From: Actinomadura hibisca NBRC 15177
GTDB lineage: Bacteria > Actinomycetota > Actinomycetes > Streptosporangiales > Streptosporangiaceae
Assembly: GCF_001552635.1 (NCBI RefSeq)
Contig: NZ_BCRO01000010.1
Location: 62,001 to 126,000, forward strand
Direction: 5' to 3'
DNA: 64,000 bases
Part shown: positions 7,919-15,461 of the stretch, one piece after another
Position numbering within the stretch: the stretch's first letter is position 1
Layout of the letters: each line of letters begins with the position of its first letter
Position numbers and translations under genes: made by a program
Notes under the pieces: generated by a model
Told to the model about the DNA's origin: nothing
The model's input: the letters and a program-made list of their open reading frames with translations, nothing else
Databases searched by the model: none

Positions 7919-9328
7919 TCAGCCGGCCCGGTTGACGGCGCTGTTGTGCGGCAGCGCCACGTAGGGGAACGTCGACGCGAACGGCGACTCGTTGCCGTTC
8001 ACCCCGTCCCCGTTGGCCAGGGCCGGGACGAGCCTGCCGGTCTGCGCGGCGCCCTCCAGCGCCTGCAGGCCGATGTCGAGCACGTCGTCGCCCAGGCGGC
8101 GGCCGTTGGGGAACCCCTGGAGGTCCCCCGCCAGGACGCCCAGCCGGTTGGGCTGCCGCGACACCGGGACGGCCATGTTGAGCCGCAACATCTCGGCGGG
8201 CGTGAACTTCCTGGGGTTGACGTCCTTGTTGAGGAGCTGGGAGTTCAGGTCGGCCTGGATCGGGCCGCCGGACTTCTTGGAGATGCCGGTCAGGAAGATC
8301 TGCGACAGGTCGCGGCGCGGCGTCGCCGGGGCCTTCACCCCGTAGATCTTCTCGATCAGCGCCGGGACCTCGGGCTTGAGGACCCGGTCCACCAGCGGCT
8401 TGACGGTGTGGTCCTTGGCCGGGTCCAGCCGGTTGAAGGCGCCCTTCAGCCCGGCGGGGGAGACGACCTCGTTGACCAGGGGGTTGCCCAGCCGCGAGAC
8501 CTGCCGGTAGCCGCCGACCCGGGAGCCGAGGACGGCGCCCTTGCGCTCGGTGGTCGACCAGATGCCCACCACCGGGTTGCGGCCCGCGTTGCCCTTCAGG
8601 GCCAGGGCCTTCTTGGGCACCTGGAGCGCCAGGGTGTTGACGTTGTAGCCCCGGAGGGTGTCCTGCCCGACCTCCTTGAGGTTGGCGCCGTAGAGCAGGT
8701 CGAAGACCCGCAGGTCCAGGAAGAAGGAGTCGTCGGCCTGGCCGGCGTAGGCCCGGCCGCCGCCGGCGACCTGCCGGACCGCCTGCCTGCGCAGCGTCCC
8801 GTAGTCGGGCATCGACGCCGGGCCGGTGTTGGAGGGCGCGGCGATGGCGTCCTTGACCAGCGTCCGGGTGCCCTTGCGGGTCACCTCCTGGAGGGTGTAG
8901 CGCTGGCGGAACAGCAGCGTCGGGTCGGTCAGCGACCGCACCGGCCCGTTGTTGTACAGGAAGGTTTTGTTCCCGCGGCGGTCCTCGTTGCGGAAGGTCC
9001 ACCGGTAGACGATGTCGGCCCTGGCGTCACCGTCGTTGTCGATCTTGATGTTGTAGCGGGTGTCGGTCGCGAACGGGTAGAAGTTCGGCCCCCCGTTCGG
9101 CTCCTGGAACGGATGCCAGTTGGCGACCAGGGAGACGCTGTCGGGGGCGTCCGGGCTGGTGAAGGCGTACAGGTCGGTGTTGTCGGCCTGGGGGTCGCCG
9201 GCGATGAGCGGCGCCTCGCGGTGGCTGGAGGCGCCGGAGGTGCCGGGCCCGAGCGCGGCGAGCATGCCCGCCGCGGCCAGCAGGCCGGTACCGGCGGCCA
9301 CCACGGCCGGCCGTTTGATTCTGGTCAC
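7919..9328 (-). CDS. DUF4331 family exported protein
   Basis: 469 aa with an N-terminal signal peptide (about 1-33, ending near GTSGASS). The mature protein carries the DUF4331 hallmarks: SSHREAPLIAGDPQADNTDLYAF at its start, NWHPFQEPNGGPNFYPF, and RYNIKIDNDGDARADIVYRW. The last stretch contains a D-x-D-x-D run that resembles a calcium-binding loop, although this is not proven. No biochemical function is established for the family. It is the first gene of the operon with the TPR protein and NicO transporter. The GTG at 9328 is preceded by GGAAGGA at somewhat long spacing. Confidence 0.88.
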   Translation of the reverse strand: MTRIKRPAVVAAGTGLLAAAGMLAALGPGTSGASSHREAPLIAGDPQADNTDLYAFTSPDAPDSVSLVANWHPFQEPNGGPNFYPFATDTRYNIKIDNDGDARADIVYRWTFRNEDRRGNKTFLYNNGPVRSLTDPTLLFRQRYTLQEVTRKGTRTLVKDAIAAPSNTGPASMPDYGTLRRQAVRQVAGGGRAYAGQADDSFFLDLRVFDLLYGANLKEVGQDTLRGYNVNTLALQVPKKALALKGNAGRNPVVGIWSTTERKGAVLGSRVGGYRQVSRLGNPLVNEVVSPAGLKGAFNRLDPAKDHTVKPLVDRVLKPEVPALIEKIYGVKAPATPRRDLSQIFLTGISKKSGGPIQADLNSQLLNKDVNPRKFTPAEMLRLNMAVPVSRQPNRLGVLAGDLQGFPNGRRLGDDVLDIGLQALEGAAQTGRLVPALANGDGVNGNESPFASTFPYVALPHNSAVNRAG

Positions 9329-9710
9329 GGTGTCGCGGATTCCTTCCGATGGAACCCCGAAGCGGACGAATACCGCCTTTAAGGGGATTTCGCTCCTGGT
9401 GTGTACCGGGAGCGGACCGACCGTCGGGGATTTCGAGGTTTATTCGGCCGAGCGGCGCGGAAGGATTGGTGCCGCGACAAGATGCATAGAGATTGCTATT
9501 GCGTAAGATTTGCAATAAGGGTCGCTCGTCAGGCCCGCGTGACCAGTAAGAACGGAAATGTCCGCTAAGGCGCTGTTACCTTTATGGTCTATTGGCAACG
9601 TGCGGCCAGGACCTCCGGTGGACGGCAAGTCTTCAGAAAAGCGGCCCGGCTGTAGAGGTCATCTGTCGTCGCTCTCAAGGCAACGCGAGCAGGTATTTGT
9701 CCGGACAGTT
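9329..9710. promoter_or_regulatory. Upstream region of the DUF4331 operon, no gene
   Basis: This gene-free stretch of about 380 bp contains an AT-richer core (about 9440-9600) that probably holds the promoter of the minus-strand DUF4331 operon. A perfect 10-bp palindrome TGTCCGGACA lies at 9698-9707, beside the hairpin that ends the SRPBCC gene. Open frames across the region have no family resemblance. Confidence 0.4.
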
Positions 9711-9747
9711 CGCCGCCTTCCTCATGCCCGGCATGAGGAAGGCGGCG
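9711..9747 (-). terminator. Strong hairpin terminator after the SRPBCC gene
   Basis: Perfect 18-bp inverted repeat (left arm 9711-9728, right arm 9730-9747, arms starting CGCCGCCTTCCTC on the plus strand) centred on one base. It lies 13 bp beyond the SRPBCC stop. There is no U tract, as is common for actinobacterial intrinsic terminators. Confidence 0.8.
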
Positions 9748-9760
9748 ATGGGAGCCGGTA

Positions 9761-10393
9761 TCAACGGGAGTGGCACGGCCTGCGGGTTTCGGCGGTCGTC
9801 TTCAGGTCGCGCAACCAGGCGTCGAGGCCACCGCCCAGGATCCTGGTCGCGCTGGGGACGTCCGCCTCGACCTGCGCGCCGGTCCAGGTCTCCTCGGTGT
9901 GCACGCGCACGCCGCCCCGCACCTTGGTGAACGTCCACAGGTGCACGCCCTCGTCGATGCGCACCCCCTGGCCGACCGCCGGGCCGCGCCACAGGATGCA
10001 GGTGTTGCGCTGGAGTTGCCGGACGGTGGACGTGATGGTCATCGTGGTCGCCGGAGTCGTGGGGGTGGGCGGCGCCGGGGTGGTCCACCGGAACCGCGAG
10101 CCCTTGCGGAGGGGGCCGTGGTCGAGGCGCTTCATCGTCAGGACGGGGGACTGCCAGGTCGGCCAGCGCTCCACGTCGGTCTGGAGCTCGAAGACGGTGC
10201 TCAGCGGCGCCTTGATCAAGACGTCGGACCCGTAGCGGACCTGCGCCGAGCCGTCGACGCCCTCCCCACGGCACTGCGGCTGCGCGGGGGCGGCGGCCTG
10301 GGCGGCGGGGACATTGCCGGCGAGGATGCCCGCGACGGCGAGCGAGAGCGTGAGCGCGGAGGTGCGGATGATCGACGGACCGTTGCTGAACAT
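9761..10393 (-). CDS. Exported SRPBCC (START-like) protein
   Basis: 210 aa. Residues 1-33 look like a signal peptide (ALTLSLAVAGILAGNVPAAQAA). The rest fits the SRPBCC/polyketide-cyclase-like fold: VLIKAPLSTVFELQTDVERWPTWQSPVLTM is the usual first strand and helix, and HLWTFTKVRGGVRVHTEETW the later strands. The fold binds hydrophobic ligands in a deep cavity; the ligand is unknown. The ATG at 10393 is preceded by GAGAGG at good spacing. It lies downstream of and co-directional with the quinone oxidoreductase gene (50-bp gap), and a hairpin terminator follows. An exported SRPBCC protein is less common than a cytoplasmic one. Confidence 0.82.
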   Translation of the reverse strand: MFSNGPSIIRTSALTLSLAVAGILAGNVPAAQAAAPAQPQCRGEGVDGSAQVRYGSDVLIKAPLSTVFELQTDVERWPTWQSPVLTMKRLDHGPLRKGSRFRWTTPAPPTPTTPATTMTITSTVRQLQRNTCILWRGPAVGQGVRIDEGVHLWTFTKVRGGVRVHTEETWTGAQVEADVPSATRILGGGLDAWLRDLKTTAETRRPCHSR

Positions 10394-10443
10394 GGTGGGC
10401 CTCTCGTTCGGGGGGATGGAAGGCTCGGGGTCGCGCGACGCGC

Positions 10444-11475
10444 CTACGGCGTCAGCACGACCTTCCCGGTGACCGTGCCGGACTCGGCCAGCCGCACGGC
10501 GTCGGCGACGCGGGCGAGCGGCAGCTCGGCCGCGACCTGGGCGGTGATGTCGCCGCGCTGGAGAGCCGCGAAGACCTGGGTGAGGTCGGCGCGCAGCCGG
10601 GTCCGGAACCGGTCCTTGGCCAGGGCCCGTCCGGCCAGGACGTTGTAGAAGTAGGCGTGACGCCGGTTGGGCAGGGCGTTCCACGACCACACCCGGCCCA
10701 GCAGCTTGACGACGGGCCACCGCTTGGACCCCTCGTCGTCGAGGGTGGAGGCGCTGCCGTAGGAGACGAGCGTGCCGCCGGGGGCCAGCAGGCGCCAGGA
10801 GTCGACGATGCCGCGCCCGCCGACGTGGTCGAAGACGGCGTCCACCCCGCCGGGGGCGAGTTCGCGGATCCGTGCGGCGACGTCGTCGGCGCGGTAGTCG
10901 ACGGGCCGAACGCCCCGTTCCCGCAGGGCGTCGTGGTGGCGCGCCGACGCCGTGCCGATCACCTTCACGCCCGCGAGTTGCGCGAGCTGCACCAGGATCG
11001 ACCCGACGCCGCCGTTCGCGCCGTGCACCACGACGGTCTGCCCGGCGCGCACGCGCGCCTTGCGGTGCAACATCTGCCAGGCGGTGATGCCGTTGAGCAC
11101 CAGCGTCTCCGCTTCCGCCGCGCTCACCCCGGCGGGCACCGGCACCACGTCGGCGGCGTCGACGAGCACGTGGCTGGCCCAGCCGCCGACCTTCGTCAGC
11201 GCCGCGACGCGAGCGCCGGCCAGCCCCGGCCCGACCCCCGCGCCGACGGCCTGCACCGTGCCGACCAGGTCGTAGCCGGGCACGAACGGGAACGCGGGCT
11301 GGTCGTAGTAGCGGCCCCGGCGCATCTGCTGCTCGGCGAAGGAGACGCCGGTCGCCTCCATCCGGACCACGACCTGGCCCGGACCGGGGACGGGGACCTC
11401 GCCGTGCCGGATCTGGAGCCCTTCCGGCTCGACCTTGCCCGGCAGGACGATCTCGACGAGCTCTTCGGTGTTCAT
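10444..11475 (-). CDS. Zinc-free medium-chain dehydrogenase (quinone oxidoreductase type)
   Basis: 343 aa, full length for the MDR/quinone oxidoreductase family. The GroES-like N-domain (PGPGQVVVRMEATGVSFAEQQMRRG) lacks zinc-ligand cysteines, and the Rossmann domain has the NADPH motif HGANGGVGSILVQLAQLAGVKVIGTAS. The likely reaction is NADPH-dependent reduction of quinones or reactive enones in the cytoplasm. The ATG at 11475 has a clear CTGGAGG site; longer in-frame extensions lack one. An operator-like sequence shared with the TetR intergenic region lies 35 bp upstream (11510-11524), so control by the neighbouring TetR protein is likely. Confidence 0.87.
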   Translation of the reverse strand: MNTEELVEIVLPGKVEPEGLQIRHGEVPVPGPGQVVVRMEATGVSFAEQQMRRGRYYDQPAFPFVPGYDLVGTVQAVGAGVGPGLAGARVAALTKVGGWASHVLVDAADVVPVPAGVSAAEAETLVLNGITAWQMLHRKARVRAGQTVVVHGANGGVGSILVQLAQLAGVKVIGTASARHHDALRERGVRPVDYRADDVAARIRELAPGGVDAVFDHVGGRGIVDSWRLLAPGGTLVSYGSASTLDDEGSKRWPVVKLLGRVWSWNALPNRRHAYFYNVLAGRALAKDRFRTRLRADLTQVFAALQRGDITAQVAAELPLARVADAVRLAESGTVTGKVVLTP

Positions 11476-11509
11476 GCCGACCTCCAGGAAATTACGTGTG
11501 ATCATGTTC

Positions 11510-11524
11510 GTTATAGGGTCTAAC
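11510..11524. promoter_or_regulatory. TetR operator-like site before the oxidoreductase
   Basis: GTTATAGGGTCTAAC. It agrees outside the three central bases with the site at 11954-11968 (GTTATAACTTCTAAC read on the minus strand), giving the pattern GTTATA-N3-TCTAAC, an imperfect palindrome. The repetition upstream of three co-located genes points to a common repressor, most simply the TetR protein at 12057. Confidence 0.6.
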
Positions 11525-11549
11525 TCAATTCGGATGGCAGTCGCCCGGT

Positions 11550-11897
11550 TCAGCTCCGGCGGGCTCGATGCACGCTCACGATGAGCGCGACGGACGCGGC
11601 GACGATCAGCCCGACGAAGCCCGGGTGGATGTCCTTGGACAGGCTCTGCGCGCCGTCCGGCCGCACCAGCCAAACGACCAGCGGAACCGCGTACGCGACG
11701 GCGACCAGCACGGCCGCCCAACGCACCGCTCGATCACCGGCGTAACGGAAGGCCCCGACCAGCGCGACCACCGCCGGGATGCCCGCCAGCAGCGCGAACT
11801 GCCCGAGAACCATCACCGGGACAGTCCAGGACGCGACGGCCACCGGCAGTGGAATGCGCCGACCCGCGTGGACGGACGGCTGCGACGTGATGGTCAT
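11550..11897 (-). CDS. Small integral membrane protein
   Basis: 115 aa with about four hydrophobic helices (PVMVLGQFALLAGIPAVVALV, AAVLVAVAYAVPLVVWLV, GFVGLIVAASVALIVSV plus a shorter one). No family recognised with certainty; it resembles small DoxX-like or DUF-type actinobacterial membrane proteins. The ATG at 11897 follows GAAGGGAA. It is divergent from the TetR gene, with two operator-like sites between them, so it is probably repressed together with the oxidoreductase downstream. Confidence 0.72.
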   Translation of the reverse strand: MTITSQPSVHAGRRIPLPVAVASWTVPVMVLGQFALLAGIPAVVALVGAFRYAGDRAVRWAAVLVAVAYAVPLVVWLVRPDGAQSLSKDIHPGFVGLIVAASVALIVSVHRARRS

Positions 11898-11953
11898 GGT
11901 GTTCCCTTCACTCGACCGAGGCGACCGCAAGTGCGCTACGCCTTCATGCTTAC

Positions 11954-12013
11954 GTTAGAAGTTATAACTCTACGGCGGCGGGAGTGTCAACAAGAATCGT
12001 GATAGCTTCTAAC
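11954..12013. promoter_or_regulatory. Two TetR operator-like sites in the divergent promoter region
   Basis: Site one is 11954-11968 (minus strand GTTATAACTTCTAAC; it contains the perfect palindrome AGTTATAACT at 11960-11969). Site two is 11999-12013 (GTGATAGCTTCTAAC), one base off the GTTATA-N3-TCTAAC pattern. They lie between the small membrane protein (minus) and tetR (plus), the usual place for an autoregulated TetR switch. Confidence 0.65.
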
Positions 12014-12056
12014 TAAACCTCAAAGCTGTAGCCACCAGGAGAAGGAGCCGCAGGTC

Positions 12057-12716
12057 ATGGCGGACGCGGGCACCAAGCCAGGCGCGCAGACCCCGCGCGA
12101 GCGCTACCGCGCCCAGGTGCGCGCGGAGATCAAAGAGCGCGCGTGGGAGCAGATCGCCACCGCGGGCGCGTCCGCGCTGTCCCTCAACGCGATCGCCAAG
12201 CAGATGGGCATGAGCGGCCCCGCCCTCTACCGCTACTACGCCAGCCGCGACGACCTGGTCACCGAGCTGATCAGGGACGCCTACCGGAGCCTCGCCAACG
12301 CCCTCCACGGCGCCTCGGCCGCCGCCCCGGACCTGGCCGCACTGGCGCACGCCATGCGCGCCTGGGCGCTGGCCGACCCCCAGCGGTACTTCCTCATCTA
12401 CGGCACCCCGATCCCCGGCTACCACGCCCCCGAGGACACCCGCGTCATCTCCAACGAGATCATGGCGATCCTGCTCGACGCCTGCACGGCGTCAACCCCG
12501 GACAGCCCCGCGACACCGTTCGACGCGCACCTGGAAGACCACCGGGACTGGGCGCGCGACCACCCCGCCTCGACCGCGATCCTCCACAAGGCCCTGACGT
12601 TCTGGACCCGCCTGCACGGCGTCCTGTCCCTGGAACTCGCGGGCCACTTCACCGGAATGGGCTTCGACGCCGACCTGCTCTTCGCGGCCGAACTGGACGA
12701 CCTGCTCGCCCACTGA
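12057..12716 (+). CDS. TetR/AcrR family transcriptional regulator
   Basis: 219 aa. The N-terminal TetR helix-turn-helix is at about residues 24-76 (ALSLNAIAKQMGMSGPALYRYYASRDDLVTELI). The C-terminal ligand domain resembles the WHG/TetR_C_13 group (ADPQRYFLIYGTPIPGY). It should be a repressor released by a small ligand. The ATG at 12057 has an AGGAGAAGGAG site. The three operator-like sites around it suggest that it controls itself, the membrane protein at 11550 and the oxidoreductase at 10444. Confidence 0.92.
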   Translation: MADAGTKPGAQTPRERYRAQVRAEIKERAWEQIATAGASALSLNAIAKQMGMSGPALYRYYASRDDLVTELIRDAYRSLANALHGASAAAPDLAALAHAMRAWALADPQRYFLIYGTPIPGYHAPEDTRVISNEIMAILLDACTASTPDSPATPFDAHLEDHRDWARDHPASTAILHKALTFWTRLHGVLSLELAGHFTGMGFDADLLFAAELDDLLAH

Positions 12717-12723
12717 GCAAGCC

Positions 12724-13332
12724 CTATCCCGGCGAATCCGTCGACCGTCGGGCGCGCAGCGCGCGGAGTTTGTGGCGGTTGCCGCAACGTTCCATCGAGC
12801 ACCAGCGCCGGGCCCCCGGGCGCGAGGAGTCGACGAACACCAGCGGGCAGTCGTCGCTCGCGCACTCCCGGACGCGCTCGGCGAGCGGACCGGACAGCAG
12901 CTCGATCATCTCCCGCGCCATGCTCGACAACGCCTGCGCGGCCCGCACCGGCGACGCCCATGCCGAGGTCGTGCCGTCATCGGCCAGCCGGGGGACCAGC
13001 GACGCCGTGGCGGCCACCTCGTTGATCGTCGCCACCGCCCCGGCGGGCAGCGGGCGGCCCGCCGCGCGGGCGTGGGCGGTGTCCCAGATCGCCTGCCGGA
13101 GGGTCTTGGCCGTGGCCAGCTCGTGGGCCGTCGCCGGGGCCGTCACGGCGGCGGACAGTGGCGGTTCGGCCAGCCATCCGGCCAGGTCGGAGGGCTCGTG
13201 CAGGGTCTCGAAGATCGCGTACTGACCCTCGCCGCCCGTGTGGGCGAAGTCCAGGCAGACGGCGCCGGCGTCGAACCAGAACGACCCGCCGCGCGGGTCG
13301 TGCAGGGTCCGGCCACTTGTGCTCGCTCGCAT
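12724..13332 (-). CDS. CGNR zinc-finger (ABATE domain) protein, probable regulator
   Basis: 202 aa. The N-terminal ABATE-type domain starts FWFDAGAVCLDFAHTGG, and the C-terminal zinc finger has CASDDCPLVFVDSSRPGARRWCSMERCGNRHKLRALR with the CGNR signature and four cysteines. CGNR proteins are thought to be DNA-binding, stress-linked regulators. The ATG at 13332 is preferred; a longer frame would run through the divergent promoter region and the RidA start. It is convergent with tetR and divergent from the RidA gene, with an inverted repeat between them. A relative lies at 55797. Confidence 0.87.
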   Translation of the reverse strand: MRASTSGRTLHDPRGGSFWFDAGAVCLDFAHTGGEGQYAIFETLHEPSDLAGWLAEPPLSAAVTAPATAHELATAKTLRQAIWDTAHARAAGRPLPAGAVATINEVAATASLVPRLADDGTTSAWASPVRAAQALSSMAREMIELLSGPLAERVRECASDDCPLVFVDSSRPGARRWCSMERCGNRHKLRALRARRSTDSPG

Positions 13333-13347
13333 GAAACCAGTATAACG

Positions 13348-13365
13348 GGTGTCGTACCCGACACC
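13348..13365. promoter_or_regulatory. Inverted repeat between CGNR and RidA genes
   Basis: GGTGTCG-tacc-CGACACC, 7-bp perfect arms with a 4-bp spacer; a further half-site GGTGTC is at 13375-13380. Its placement in a 67-bp divergent promoter makes it a likely operator, with the CGNR protein as the obvious but unproven binder. Confidence 0.5.
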
Positions 13366-13399
13366 GCTTAAACCGGTGTCCCGAGTAGAGGAGGCCCAC

Positions 13400-13789
13400 A
13401 TGGGCGTACGGCACATCAACCCCGAGGGACTCCACCGCAGCCCCGCCTTCAGCCAGGCCGTCGTGGTCGAGCAGCCGGCGAAGACCATCTACATCGGCGG
13501 GCAGAACGGCGTCGGCGCCGACGGCAGGGTGGTCGGCCCGACGGTGGGGGAGCAGGCCGCCAAGATCTTCGACAACCTCCGGGTCATCCTGGAGAGCGAG
13601 GGCGCGAGCCTCGCCAACATCGTGCACTGGACCATCGCCGTGGCGGACGGCCACTCCTTCGACGAGGGCGCGGCCGCCTTCCAGAAGGTGTGGAACCGGA
13701 ACGACCCGCCGCCCGCCATCACCGTCCACGTCGTCGCGGGCCTGGCCTCCGGCGTCCTCGTCGAGGTCGACGCCGTCGCCGTCGTGTGA
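13400..13789 (+). CDS. RidA/YjgF family protein
   Basis: 129 aa, the normal size of a RidA trimer subunit. RidA proteins hydrolyse reactive enamine/imine intermediates of amino-acid metabolism. Family features are present: SPAFSQAVVVEQPAKTIYIGGQNG at the N-terminus, EQAAKIFDNLRVILESEGASLANIVHWTI in the middle and AITVHVVAGLASGVLVEVDAVAV at the end. The Arg typical of true RidA before the final strand is replaced (VHVVAGLA), so it may belong to one of the Rid1-7 groups with a different reaction. The ATG at 13400 follows AGAGGAGG. Confidence 0.9.
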   Translation: MGVRHINPEGLHRSPAFSQAVVVEQPAKTIYIGGQNGVGADGRVVGPTVGEQAAKIFDNLRVILESEGASLANIVHWTIAVADGHSFDEGAAAFQKVWNRNDPPPAITVHVVAGLASGVLVEVDAVAVV

Positions 13790-13845
13790 CGCCCCCGCCG
13801 AAGTGATCTGATGGAGGCCCGGCCGTCAGGATCGCGGAGGCCCCC

Positions 13846-14091
13846 ATGCCAGCCGAGCCGCAGACCATCGCCGAACTGTTCGTGAAGGTCGGGATGGGGA
13901 CGCTGCGTGGTGCCGTCGAATGGGCGACGGCGCGCAAGCGCGTCGAGATGTACCTCGCCGACACGGAGGCCATCCCCGAGGCGACCGCCGCGACCTTGCG
14001 CCGCCTGTACGACGAGCTGAGCGACCAGGAAAGGCACAGCGCGCTGGCCAATCAGCGCGTGCAGGACATCCTTCGTTCGCTCGGAGACTGA
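13846..14091 (+). CDS. Small helical protein, unknown
   Basis: 81 aa, soluble and mostly helical by composition, without cysteines or a signal peptide. Motifs such as FVKVGMGTLRGAVEWATARKRVEMYLAD and LRRLYDELSDQERHSALANQRVQDILRSL suggest two long helices. I do not recognise the family. GGAGG lies upstream of the ATG. It sits 56 bp after the RidA gene on the same strand and before a strong bidirectional hairpin, so it could be the second gene of a two-gene operon. Confidence 0.65.
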   Translation: MPAEPQTIAELFVKVGMGTLRGAVEWATARKRVEMYLADTEAIPEATAATLRRLYDELSDQERHSALANQRVQDILRSLGD

Positions 14092-14103
14092 CCGAACGAC
14101 CGT

Positions 14104-14138
14104 CCCCGCCGCCGCGCTCCTAACGCGCGGCGGCGGGG
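14104..14138. terminator. Bidirectional hairpin terminator
   Basis: Perfect 13-bp GC-only stem (14104-14116 with 14126-14138) and a 9-nt loop between two convergent genes (small protein, plus; M20 amidohydrolase, minus). Confidence 0.8.
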
Positions 14139-14148
14139 GCACGCCCCG

Positions 14149-15378
14149 TCACCCAGCCCCGCCCAGCCACGTCGTGGCCGCCGTCACCAGCGCGGTGACG
14201 CCCATGCTCAGCGTCGGCTCGACGACCGGCGCGAACTTGGGGGAGTGGTTCGACGGGATGTCCCGCTCGACCGTGCCCGCCTTCGCCGCCGCCGCGAACG
14301 TCTCGGGATCGACGCCGCCCAGCAGCCAGTAGCAGATCGGGACATCGGCGGCGGTCGCGAACACCCCGACGTCCTCGCTCCCCGTCATCTGCCCCGCGTC
14401 GATGACGTCGCCGTCCCCGAACCGGGACCGGAACGCCGCGGCCGTGCGCGCCGTCGCGTCGGCGTCGTTCACCAGCAGCGGGAACCGGTCCAGCTCCGCG
14501 ACGTCGGGCGTCCGGTCGGCACCGGCCGTGACCGCCTCGCCCTTGACGATCCGGTCGATGGCCGCCAGCACCTTGTCCCGCACCGGCTCGGTGAACGTGC
14601 GGATGCTCAGCAGCAGCTCCGCGTTGTCCGGGATGACGTTGGCCTCCGTGCCCGCCCGGAGCGACCCCACCGTCACCACCGCCTTCTCGTCGCCGCCCAG
14701 CTCGCGGGACACGACGGTCTGCAACCGCATCACCGTCGCGGCGGCCATCACCACCGGGTCGATCGTCGTCGCGGGCATCGAGCCGTGGCCGCCCCGCCCG
14801 TGCAGGGTGACCTTCAACATGTCCTGAGCCGCGAACGCGGGCCCGGTGTGGCAGGCGACCTTCCCGGCCGGGAACGGCGCGACGTGCTGGCCGAGCACCA
14901 CGTCGGGCTTCCCGAACCGGTCGTACAGCCCGTCGTCGACCATCGCCTGCGCGCCCCCGCCCGCCTCCTCGGCGGGCTGGAACACCGCCATGACGGTGCC
15001 CGACCACCCCTGACGCGCTCCGGCCAGCAGTTCCAGCGCGCCCAGCAGGCAGGTCACGTGCACGTCGTGCCCGCAGGCGTGCATCTTCCCCTCGACCGTG
15101 CTGGCATACGGCAACCCGGTCTGCTCGGTGACGGGGAGGGCGTCCATGTCCGCGCGCAGCAGCACCGTGGGGCCGTCGCCGTTGCGGAGCATCCCGACGA
15201 CGCCGGTCCGGCCCACCTCCGTGGTCACCTCCAGCTCGGCCTTCCGCAGGCGGTCGGCGACCTTCCCCGCCGTCCGGTGCTCGTCGAACGCCGTCTCCGG
15301 ATGCGCGTGCAGATCCTTGTAGAACGAGGCCAGATCGTCCTTCATCGTGTCCAGCCCGTCCAGAACCCCTCCGGCCAC
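14149..15378 (-). CDS. M20 family amidohydrolase (hippurate hydrolase-like)
   Basis: 409 aa, dinuclear metallopeptidase family M20D. Motifs in order: DLHAHPETAFDEHRTA near the N-terminus, VLLRADMDALPV, HACGHDVHVTCLLGA (metal ligands), FQPAEEAGGGAQAM (catalytic Glu), HGRGGHGSMP and SNHSPKFAPV at the end. The likely reaction is deacylation of N-acyl amino acids or related amides in the cytoplasm. The GTG at 15378 has GGGGGAG just upstream; Met12 is an alternative. It lies downstream of the ROK regulator on the same strand and beside an amino-acid transporter plus asparaginase, so release of amino acids from amides is a sensible role. A close paralogue is at 54045. Confidence 0.9.
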   Translation of the reverse strand: MAGGVLDGLDTMKDDLASFYKDLHAHPETAFDEHRTAGKVADRLRKAELEVTTEVGRTGVVGMLRNGDGPTVLLRADMDALPVTEQTGLPYASTVEGKMHACGHDVHVTCLLGALELLAGARQGWSGTVMAVFQPAEEAGGGAQAMVDDGLYDRFGKPDVVLGQHVAPFPAGKVACHTGPAFAAQDMLKVTLHGRGGHGSMPATTIDPVVMAAATVMRLQTVVSRELGGDEKAVVTVGSLRAGTEANVIPDNAELLLSIRTFTEPVRDKVLAAIDRIVKGEAVTAGADRTPDVAELDRFPLLVNDADATARTAAAFRSRFGDGDVIDAGQMTGSEDVGVFATAADVPICYWLLGGVDPETFAAAAKAGTVERDIPSNHSPKFAPVVEPTLSMGVTALVTAATTWLGGAG

Positions 15379-15461
15379 ATCTCCCCCAATGACCTGCCAT
15401 CACGATTGGTTACATAATTATGACATTGTGTAACGATCGAGCTGGAGCGGCAGGGGAGTGG

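Noticed and set aside
7256..9382. 708-codon plus-strand open frame
   Set aside because: Antisense to the DUF4331 and TPR genes, low-complexity Arg/Gly/Val composition, no family resemblance: a GC shadow.
9558..10235. Plus-strand frame upstream of and over the SRPBCC gene
   Set aside because: Runs through the terminator hairpin and antisense to a signal-peptide-bearing SRPBCC gene.
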